Shown here: positions 1 through 4,679 of the stretch, in pieces
Layout: the number at the start of each line of letters is the position of its first letter
Numbering within the stretch: position 1 is the stretch's first letter
Assembly (NCBI GenBank): GCA_945834965.1
Contig: CAMAHZ010000049.1
Span: 1-8,049 of the forward strand
Source: an uncultured Clostridia bacterium
GTDB lineage: Bacteria; Bacillota; Clostridia; Christensenellales; Borkfalkiaceae
Reading direction: 5' to 3'
Length of the DNA stretch: 8,049 nucleotides
Made by a program: the position numbers and the translations under genes
The notes under the pieces: model-generated
Databases searched by the model: none
Told to the model about the DNA's origin: nothing
What the model saw: only the letters and a program-made list of their open reading frames with translations

Positions 1-395
1 CCACCTACGGCAGCGAGTATGCCGCCGGTGCAGATTTGTACGCCTGCCTTGACGGCGAAGTGACTATCGCGCCCCATACCACCGTGCTTATCCCCACGGG
101 TATCGCAATGGAGTTGCCCGTCGGCTATGCAGGGCTTATCTACGCCCGCAGCGGACTTGCAACAAAAAAGGGGCTTGCCCCTGCAAATAAAGTCGGTGTT
201 GTCGACTGCGACTATCGCGGCGAAGTTAAAGTTGCCCTGCACAACCACGGCGAAATACCCCAGTCGGTTGCCTGCGGCGAACGAATCGCTCAGCTTGTAA
301 TCGCCCCCTACCTGACCGCACAGTTCGTTGAAAGTGAACAGCTGTCGGAGACGGTGCGTGGGGAGGGCGGATTCGGTTCTACGGGCAGTAAATAA
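1..395 (+). CDS. dut: dUTPase (dUTP diphosphatase), 5' end cut off by the window edge
   Basis: Hydrolyses dUTP to dUMP and diphosphate, keeping uracil out of DNA and supplying dUMP for thymidylate synthesis; a soluble homotrimer in the known family. The reading frame is open from base 3 and 130 residues are visible, so about 15 N-terminal residues of the usual 140-150 are missing and the true start lies upstream. All five trimeric dUTPase motifs can be read: AGADLYA (24-44), PTGIAMELP, ARSGLA (144-161, where many family members have PRSGLA), GVVDCDYRGE (195-224, with the catalytic Asp and the uracil-pocket region) and the C-terminal Gly-rich arm RGEGGFGSTG (357-386), which closes over the nucleotide. 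It ends with TAA and is followed after 4 bp by a palindromic element. It is convergent with the phosphatase gene across a 630-bp non-coding stretch. The family assignment is secure. Confidence 0.96.
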   Translation, partial: TYGSEYAAGADLYACLDGEVTIAPHTTVLIPTGIAMELPVGYAGLIYARSGLATKKGLAPANKVGVVDCDYRGEVKVALHNHGEIPQSVACGERIAQLVIAPYLTAQFVESEQLSETVRGEGGFGSTGSK

Positions 396-399
396 TATT

Positions 400-518
400 C
401 TCTTCATATATACTTCGCAATACGGTGTCGCCTTTACGTTTTGGCTCGGTCATTTACGCTTAGTAAACTCCCGTCGCCAAAGCCGCAGGCTCCTTGTCTT
501 GCTCGTATCTCTGAAGAG
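400..518. repeat. 119-bp imperfect palindromic, cloverleaf-like element
   Basis: The two ends are imperfect inverted repeats. CTCTTCA (400-406) pairs with TGAAGAG (512-518), ATAC (410-413) with GTAT (505-508), and GCAA (417-420) with TTGC (499-502), separated by small internal loops. Inside lies a long hairpin at 440-481: TTTGGC (440-445) with GCCAAA (476-481), CGG (447-449) with CCG (471-473), and TTTAC (453-457) with GTAAA (463-467) closing the loop GCTTA. A small GCC-GCA-GGC hairpin follows at 482-490. No convincing reading frame runs through it. The design fits a small dispersed palindromic element (MITE- or REP-like) or a structured RNA made by read-through from dut. The pairing is seen directly; the class is inference. 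Confidence 0.55.
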
Positions 519-522
519 AGAT
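507..522. repeat. small hairpin at the right edge of the palindromic element
   Basis: ATCTCT (507-512) pairs perfectly with AGAGAT (517-522) around a GAAG loop. It competes with the outer stem of the 400-518 element, since TGAAGAG is used in both, so the two folds exclude each other. Confidence 0.45.
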
Positions 523-540
523 GGGCGCTTGCGTTTACCC

Positions 541-579
541 GAATAAGGTGAAGAAGCCGTATACCCTGAATAAGGTGAA
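541..579. repeat. short direct repeat GAATAAGGTGAA
   Basis: GAATAAGGTGAA occurs at 541-552 and again at 568-579, 27 bp apart, each preceded by ACCC or ACCCT. Two copies only; no coding role is seen. It lies between the palindromic element at 400-518 and the GTCATTGC palindrome at 590-632. Confidence 0.5.
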
Positions 580-589
580 TAGTATTTGG

Positions 590-632
590 AATGACCCCCG
601 TCATTGCGCCGACTGCAAGCAGTGGCAATCCC
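590..632. repeat. GTCATTGC...GGCAATCCC palindrome, resembling a widespread dispersed repeat
   Basis: AATGAC (590-595), a C4 loop and GTCATT (600-605) form one perfect hairpin. Overlapping it, ATTGC (603-607) pairs with GCAAT (625-629), enclosing ACTG-CAAG-CAGT (612-623). The wording GTCATTGCG...GTGGCAATCCC resembles the GTCATTGCGAG...AAGCAATC palindromes scattered through many bacterial genomes, for example the Rickettsia palindromic elements. That similarity is from memory and was not searched. It is not a gene. Confidence 0.5.
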
Positions 633-674
633 AACGGGTAAGTTGTTACTGCTTCAAATAATTATAACCAACAT

Positions 675-800
675 CAACAGCAGAGCTGTTGGATTGCACC
701 ACGCTTTAGCGTGGATTGAATCACTCAAAGAGTGGATTTAATCACGACCAAAGTCGTGGATTTAATCACCTTTAGGTGCATTGCAAACCGATAGGGTTTG
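675..800. repeat. array of six consecutive small hairpins with GATTTAATC-type linkers
   Basis: Six perfect short inverted repeats follow each other: CAACAGC-AGA-GCTGTTG (675-691), CCACGC-TTTA-GCGTGG (699-714), CACTC-AAA-GAGTG (722-734), CACGAC-CAAA-GTCGTG (743-758), CACC-TTTA-GGTG (767-778) and CAAACC-GATAG-GGTTTG (784-800). The middle ones are joined by GGATTGAATCAC or GGATTTAATCAC; GATT-T-AATC is itself a small palindrome. The stem sequences differ from unit to unit while the architecture, tight AAA/TTTA loops and linker are kept. In addition TGCACC (695-700) can pair with GGTGCA (775-780), enclosing units 2-5. Function is unknown. Confidence 0.7.
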
Positions 801-864
801 ATTATTTACAACCTTTTTACAAAATTTGCGCAACTATAATACTTTTATCGCATATTATATAGAT

Positions 865-895
865 GTGGACACGAAGGGGGCAAACCCTTCCCCAC
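865..895. repeat. stem-loop GTGG...GAAGGG/CCCTTC...CCAC
   Basis: GTGG (865-868) pairs with CCAC (892-895) and GAAGGG (873-878) with CCCTTC (885-890), with an ACAC bulge and a GGCAAA loop. It lies between the hairpin array and the terminator at 953-979. Together they could form the body and end of a small plus-strand RNA, but no good promoter was found: TATAAT at 835-840 has no -35 box at a proper distance. Confidence 0.4.
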
Positions 896-952
896 GGCGG
901 CTTGTGCGGCGAATAATGGTTTAAAGTCGTGCAAAGCTTAAATAAAAACAAT

Positions 953-979
953 CGGCGTATCCTTAGATACGCCGTTTTT
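953..979. terminator. intrinsic terminator, probably bidirectional, between convergent genes
   Basis: CGGCGTATC (953-961) and GATACGCCG (966-974) form a perfect 9-bp stem with a CTTA loop, followed on the plus strand by TTTTT (975-979). Read on the minus strand the stem is followed by ATTGTTTTTATTT. It sits 53 bp after the stop of the minus-strand phosphatase gene and downstream of dut, so it can end transcripts arriving from both sides. The plus-strand form is the better one because its T-run follows the stem directly. Confidence 0.85.
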
Positions 980-1026
980 ACTTTAATTTTAATTGCGTTT
1001 AGTTGGGTCAAGCCGTAAAGCGAATT

Positions 1027-2097
1027 TTAAAGGTCGAAAGCGATTGCGGTTACGTCGTCTTTAATTTCGCCGCAGAAGGTCTTTAAATTGCTCTCTAAAT
1101 TCTTGACAAATTCTTCGCCCGTGCGTGATACCGACAGGGTGCGGATTGCGCCTTCCACGCCGAACATTTCGCCGTAGCGGTTTTTACTCTCGGTTACGCC
1201 GTCGGTCAAAAGCACGAGTACGTCGCCGGGTTTGTAGGGAATGGTATCTTCAAAGTAGGCAGGGTTTTCAAACCAGTTGGAAACGGGTGGCGAGTTCAGC
1301 ATAATTCTCGTTATGCCGCCGCCCGACTTTAACAGAATGGGTACGTTATGCCCTGCCATCGAATAGGTTATGCTGTCCTTATCAATCCTTGCCGCCGCAA
1401 CGGTGATATAGTTGCGCTCGTCCAAGTTCAGTTCGGAAAACTTATTAGAGAGCTTTTCAATGGCTTCCGCAGGGGAATAGGTGTTTTTGTCGTAAGCCGC
1501 TTTTACGAACGCGGTTAGCATACCTGCGGAAATGCCCTTGCCCGAAACGTCTGCAATCACGCCGCAGGCAGAAGAGCCTACGGTGAACACTTCGGGCAGG
1601 TCTCCGCCGATATCTCGACAGGGGATATACAGGTATGAATAGCGTTTTCCGCCTGCCCATTTACCGGCAGGGAGTAGGCGTTGCTGAATATTTTTCGCCG
1701 TCTGCAATTCCCTTGCAATCTCAAGCTCTAAGGCGTCGTCGATAACGCCCATACAAAGTCCGCCGCCAAGCGGTTTAATGGTAATCGAAAAGGCTACTTC
1801 GTGCCTGCCGCCGTCGATAAGGCTTAAAATAACCCTTCTCGACAGCTCTTTGTTTGAGCAGAATGAATCTTCAAAGGCGGCCGCAAGCGAACAGCCCGAA
1901 GACTGCCCCGAAAGCCGACACTTTTTGCAGTCGCCGTTTGCACAGCCGAACGCCCTGCCGAGAGAAAGGCGGCGCGCGTCTTTGCCGAACAACGTCTTAA
2001 ACGCCGTGTTCATAAACACGGCTTTAAGGTCTCTATCCACGACGACTACGGCGGAAGGTACGCCGTCTATAATTTTGCGATAGAATTTCTCAATCAT
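1027..2097 (-). CDS. PAS domain-SpoIIE/RsbU-type PP2C serine phosphatase
   Basis: 356 residues. Residues 1-120 look like a PAS sensor domain (VPSAVVVVDRDLKAVFMN near the start) carrying a cysteine cluster C52-x4-C57-x2-C60-x8-C69. Residues about 125-145 form the helical linker ending in IQQRLLP, typical of this family. The rest is a PP2C phosphatase with its metal-binding acids: D166 in GGD, D183 in ADVSGKG, D299 in LTDGVTE and D347/D348 in DDVT; the core motif AGHN (248-251) is also present. Family members use Mn/Mg to dephosphorylate a phosphoserine on STAS-domain anti-sigma antagonists, thereby steering a sigma factor. No STAS or RsbW-like gene is in the window, so the target is unknown. 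The start lies 3 nt after the lipid kinase stop with no Shine-Dalgarno, implying translational coupling. GGD is followed by LPEVF where relatives usually have aromatic residues (FYDVF-like), a minor oddity. SpoIIE itself is excluded: there are no membrane segments. Confidence 0.9.
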   Translation of the reverse strand: MIEKFYRKIIDGVPSAVVVVDRDLKAVFMNTAFKTLFGKDARRLSLGRAFGCANGDCKKCRLSGQSSGCSLAAAFEDSFCSNKELSRRVILSLIDGGRHEVAFSITIKPLGGGLCMGVIDDALELEIARELQTAKNIQQRLLPAGKWAGGKRYSYLYIPCRDIGGDLPEVFTVGSSACGVIADVSGKGISAGMLTAFVKAAYDKNTYSPAEAIEKLSNKFSELNLDERNYITVAAARIDKDSITYSMAGHNVPILLKSGGGITRIMLNSPPVSNWFENPAYFEDTIPYKPGDVLVLLTDGVTESKNRYGEMFGVEGAIRTLSVSRTGEEFVKNLESNLKTFCGEIKDDVTAIAFDL

Positions 2098-2100
2098 TTT

Positions 2101-2979
2101 TCAGGGAAGATAAAACTTTAATTTACCTGCAACTATATGCGCTTCAAGGGGAACGTTATCGTACAGCTCGCCTTCAGCCTGAATAGTGGGGATATCGTTT
2201 TCGGGAATAAATTTAACTTCTTTGCACTTTACGTAAGTCGCTTCTTTAATCTTGTGCGCCCTGCCGAGTACGAGTTTAAAAAATGCGATAATCATACGTA
2301 TGCGCGATATGTAGTCTACGACGATTAAGTCCATATATCCGTCGTCTATTCTTGCGGTGGGGAAGAGTTTAATTCCGCCGCCAAAGCTCGTGCCGTTGGC
2401 AACGCAGGCAATCATACCGTTAAACGCCTTTTCTTCGCCGCCGTCCCAACTGACCTTAAAGCTCGTAAACTTAAAATGGCGCAACGCTTTAAGAAATGCG
2501 GAAAAGTATTTGTTGCGTTTTTTGTTTTTGGAAGAGTAGGCAAACTTAAGCACTTCTACGTCAATGCCCGTGCCTACGGCGTTAATACTGCGCAGTCCGT
2601 TGGAAAGCTCTATAAAATCTATGGGCTTAGCTTGGTTTTCAATTATCTTTTCCGCCGCCGTAACGGGGTTGGAAGGTATCTTGTTTGCGTCTGCAAAGTC
2701 GTTGCCCGTGCCTACGGGTATAAGCCCAAGCGTGCAGTTTTCAACGTTTTCTATGCCGTTTAAAACTTCGTGCAGGGTGCCGTCGCCGCCCATTGCGATA
2801 ATATCGGCGTACTTGCCGCCCTTGGTTAGCTCTTTAACTATTTCGGCTGCGTGACCCTGCCTGTCCGTCAAGTGAAATTCGACCTGCTTTCCCGCCCTTT
2901 CAAATACGGCTTTAACCGCTTCAATCTGTTTGGTTTTTTTGCGGTCGAGATTGCCGCCGTTTGCAATTACGTGATACAT
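2101..2979 (-). CDS. diacylglycerol/lipid kinase of the DgkB/YegS family
   Basis: 292 residues, the normal family length, cytosolic and acting at the membrane surface. Family members transfer phosphate from ATP to diacylglycerol or a related lipid, recycling it to phosphatidic acid. The kinase fold motifs are in order: GGDGTLHEVLNG (64-75, nucleotide loop), GLIPVGTGND (85-94), GTGID (136-140) and a segment at 199-218 that contains FGGG and ends in DDGYMDL, with the acidic residues of the structural Mg site. The usual catalytic DGE near the C-terminus reads EGE (269-271), a conservative Asp-to-Glu exchange at the position of the general base. The N-terminal NPxSG-like loop reads ANGGN. It is the first gene of a two-gene operon with the phosphatase; the promoter is at 3024-3052. 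The Shine-Dalgarno is weak (GGAA about 8 nt before ATG). True substrate (diacylglycerol or another lipid) cannot be decided from sequence. Confidence 0.92.
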   Translation of the reverse strand: MYHVIANGGNLDRKKTKQIEAVKAVFERAGKQVEFHLTDRQGHAAEIVKELTKGGKYADIIAMGGDGTLHEVLNGIENVENCTLGLIPVGTGNDFADANKIPSNPVTAAEKIIENQAKPIDFIELSNGLRSINAVGTGIDVEVLKFAYSSKNKKRNKYFSAFLKALRHFKFTSFKVSWDGGEEKAFNGMIACVANGTSFGGGIKLFPTARIDDGYMDLIVVDYISRIRMIIAFFKLVLGRAHKIKEATYVKCKEVKFIPENDIPTIQAEGELYDNVPLEAHIVAGKLKFYLP

Positions 2980-3002
2980 AACTTTATTCCATTCTCTTTC
3001 GT

Positions 3003-3019
3003 GCGTATAAATTATACGC
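3003..3019. promoter_or_regulatory. perfect 17-bp palindrome over the predicted start of the lipid kinase transcript
   Basis: GCGTATAA (3003-3010) and TTATACGC (3012-3019) are exact inverted repeats around one central base. The site begins 5 bp downstream of the minus-strand -10 box and spans the expected transcription start near 3017. It could be an operator for a dimeric repressor or a 5'-terminal hairpin of the mRNA. No regulator gene is adjacent. Confidence 0.5.
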
Positions 3020-3023
3020 TATA

Positions 3024-3052
3024 ATTATACAATATCGGTGCGCATAATGCAA
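3024..3052 (-). promoter_or_regulatory. sigma-A type promoter of the lipid kinase-phosphatase operon
   Basis: On the minus strand TTGCAT (3052-3047) is followed after 17 bp by TATAAT (3029-3024). The expected start near 3017 gives a leader of about 38 nt before the ATG at 2979. Confidence 0.75.
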
Positions 3053-3072
3053 TAGTTTTTTGGTCTTTAAGA

Positions 3073-3101
3073 TTGCATAAGTTTTGGACGTGTGCTATAA
3101 T
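3073..3101 (+). promoter_or_regulatory. sigma-A type promoter of cca
   Basis: TTGCAT (3073-3078), 17 bp, TATAAT (3096-3101), with TGTGC just before the -10 box. The expected start near 3108 leaves a leader of about 27 nt before the ATG at 3135 and rules out the in-frame TTG at 3084 as the start codon. The -35 box mirrors that of the divergent promoter: ATGCAAT (3047-3053) and ATTGCAT (3072-3078) are inverted repeats 18 bp apart. Confidence 0.78.
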
Positions 3102-3134
3102 CAAACCGAAAAAAATATAAAACGCTATAAAACT

Positions 3135-4475
3135 ATGAAAATTCGTGTTCCGCAAAAACTTAATATGCTTGCCGCCGCCCTGACCAAACCCCTATACGTA
3201 GTGGGCGGAGTGTGCCGTGACGCACTTGCAAATCTCAACTCAAGTACGCTTGACTGGGACATATGTGCGCCCCTATCGGCAGAAACCGTTGCAAACGCCG
3301 CGCAAAGCGTGGGCATCACGGTAGTGTCGACCTATAAAAATACGGGTACGGTAAAGATGCAGGCGGACGGCGAAAGCTTTGAATACACCTGTTTCCGCAC
3401 GGATAAGTACGTCCGCGGAACTCACCTGCCCGTTTCGGTATGCTTTACCGAAGATATGGCGTTAGACGCACGCCGCCGCGATTTTAAGTGCAACGCAATC
3501 TACTACGATATCTTAAAGGGCGAGTTTTGCGACCCGTTGGGCGGTATTGCCGATATTAAAAACAGGCGATTAACGACGGTTGCCGAACCTAAAAAGGTGT
3601 TTGGCGAAGACGGGTTAAGGCTTATGCGCCTTGCAAGAATTGCCGCACAGACGGGCTTTACCCCCACTAAAGAGTGCATAGACGGTGCTTATGCCAACGC
3701 ATATCTTATAAAGGACGTTGCGGCGGAAAGGGTTTGGGCGGAGCTGAACGCCATACTTTTGGCCGACGCAAAATACGGAAATTACGGCGGACAGTACGTC
3801 GGGCTTAAATTGCTTAAAGAAATCGGCGTGCTTGAGATAATCTTGCCCGAACTTACTTTAGGCGATAAAATGGTTCAGCGTAGCGACTTCCACGACCACG
3901 ACGTGTTGGAACATTCCCTTAGAGCCGTGCTGTACGCGCCCCTGCAAATCCGCCTTGCCGCGCTTTTGCACGACGTTGGCAAGCCGTACTGTTTGATAAA
4001 TTACGGCAAGTACAGCCGTCACGACGAAGCGGGCAGGCGCATTTCGCTTGAAATCTTGTCAAGGCTTAAGGTGTCGAATAAGACGGCGGAAAGGGTCTCT
4101 AAGCTCGTGGGGCTGCATATGTACGATTTATCCTGCGCGGCGGCGGAAAACAAGGTGCGCAAGTTTATAGTAAATCACTTTGACGTAATCGACGAGCTTT
4201 TAATGTTAAAGCAAGCGGACTATTCAGCCTGCAAGGACGATTTATCAATTGCGCCCTGTGTAAAAAAATGGAAAAAAATTATCGAAAAGATGAAGTCTGA
4301 AGGCGTGCCGTTCACCTTAAAACAGCTTGCAATCAAGGGCAACGATTTGATTGAATGCGGTATATCCGCAGGGCAGGTGGGCAAAACGCTCAACTTTTTG
4401 CTTGAACAGGCGGCGATGGGGTGCGTGCCTAATCAAAAGGAAAAACTGCTTATTTTTGCGCTTCGCAACTTATGA
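3135..4475 (+). CDS. cca: CCA-adding tRNA nucleotidyltransferase with HD domain
   Basis: 446 residues from ATG 3135. Adds or repairs the 3' CCA of tRNAs from CTP and ATP; class II nucleotidyltransferase. Motifs in order: YVVGGVCRDAL (21-31, the GG and RD of the head domain), the metal-binding pair D40-x-D42 in LDWDIC, RRRDF (113-117, sugar recognition), DPLGG (133-137), and EDGLRLMRLARIAAQTGF (158-175, neck helix, matching the EDPLRMLRA-type motif). An HD domain follows with H260 in LEH and H279-D280 in LLHDVGKP. A C-terminal segment with KGNDLIECGI (401-410) and GKTLNFLL (416-423) matches the tail of bacterial CCA enzymes. The start is chosen because the promoter at 3073-3101 places transcription start after the upstream in-frame TTG; no Shine-Dalgarno is visible in the short A-rich leader. 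A poly(A) polymerase role cannot be excluded from sequence, but the length and HD domain favour CCA addition. No clear intrinsic terminator follows: CGACG/CGTCG (4477-4481/4504-4508) lacks a T-run. Confidence 0.93.
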   Translation: MKIRVPQKLNMLAAALTKPLYVVGGVCRDALANLNSSTLDWDICAPLSAETVANAAQSVGITVVSTYKNTGTVKMQADGESFEYTCFRTDKYVRGTHLPVSVCFTEDMALDARRRDFKCNAIYYDILKGEFCDPLGGIADIKNRRLTTVAEPKKVFGEDGLRLMRLARIAAQTGFTPTKECIDGAYANAYLIKDVAAERVWAELNAILLADAKYGNYGGQYVGLKLLKEIGVLEIILPELTLGDKMVQRSDFHDHDVLEHSLRAVLYAPLQIRLAALLHDVGKPYCLINYGKYSRHDEAGRRISLEILSRLKVSNKTAERVSKLVGLHMYDLSCAAAENKVRKFIVNHFDVIDELLMLKQADYSACKDDLSIAPCVKKWKKIIEKMKSEGVPFTLKQLAIKGNDLIECGISAGQVGKTLNFLLEQAAMGCVPNQKEKLLIFALRNL

Positions 4476-4531
4476 GCGACGCCGCCTGAACGGGCTTAGA
4501 AGTCGTCGGCATTATTTTAGGCGTCATTTAG

Positions 4532-4561
4532 TTGATTTTTGAATTATAAATATAGTATAAT
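4532..4561 (+). promoter_or_regulatory. promoter of the large repeat protein
   Basis: TTGATT (4532-4537), 18 bp, TATAAT (4556-4561) in a very AT-rich stretch. The predicted start near 4568 gives a leader of about 110 nt before the ATG at 4680. Confidence 0.6.
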
Positions 4562-4615
4562 AATAAATAACTTAAAGTCGGGTACTGTCGCAACTTTATT
4601 TTTTAACGGCAGGCG

Positions 4616-4646
4616 GCGGCAAGGTATGCCGCAAAACGGCTTTTTT
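4616..4646 (+). promoter_or_regulatory. possible attenuator in the leader of the large repeat protein
   Basis: GCGGCA (4616-4621) can pair with TGCCGC (4627-4632). Alternatively GCCG (4628-4631) pairs with CGGC (4637-4640) directly before TTTTTT (4641-4646), a weak terminator-like hairpin. The two stems share GCCG and exclude each other. The terminator stem is only 4 bp, so this may be chance. Confidence 0.25.
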
Positions 4647-4668
4647 CGGCTTATTTTAGTCGAAAAAC

Positions 4669-4674
4669 GGGAGG
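4669..4674 (+). promoter_or_regulatory. Shine-Dalgarno fixing the start of the large repeat protein
   Basis: GGGAGG lies 5 nt before ATG 4680. This decides the start against the longer in-frame opening from 4539, which begins inside the promoter. Confidence 0.85.
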
Positions 4675-4679
4675 CAATT

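Noticed and set aside
400..518. tRNA or known riboswitch
   Set aside because: The branched fold has no tRNA arm pattern, anticodon stem or CCA-type end, and it sits after rather than before a gene in the sense direction.
434..634. 66-codon open frame on the minus strand
   Set aside because: It runs through the direct repeat and palindromic elements, has no ribosome binding site and no recognisable protein features.
675..800. CRISPR array
   Set aside because: Units are short and uneven, repeats are not identical, the variable parts are self-complementary stems and no cas genes are present.
817..1011. 64-codon open frame on the minus strand
   Set aside because: It reads through the terminator stem at 953-974 and the 865-895 hairpin, with no Shine-Dalgarno and an implausible composition.
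3084..3134. TTG start giving cca 17 extra residues
   Set aside because: It lies upstream of the -10 box at 3096-3101, so it would not be on the transcript.
4539..4679. 47-residue N-terminal extension of the large protein
   Set aside because: It begins inside the promoter, whereas ATG 4680 has GGGAGG at ideal spacing and opens a typical basic tail plus membrane segment.
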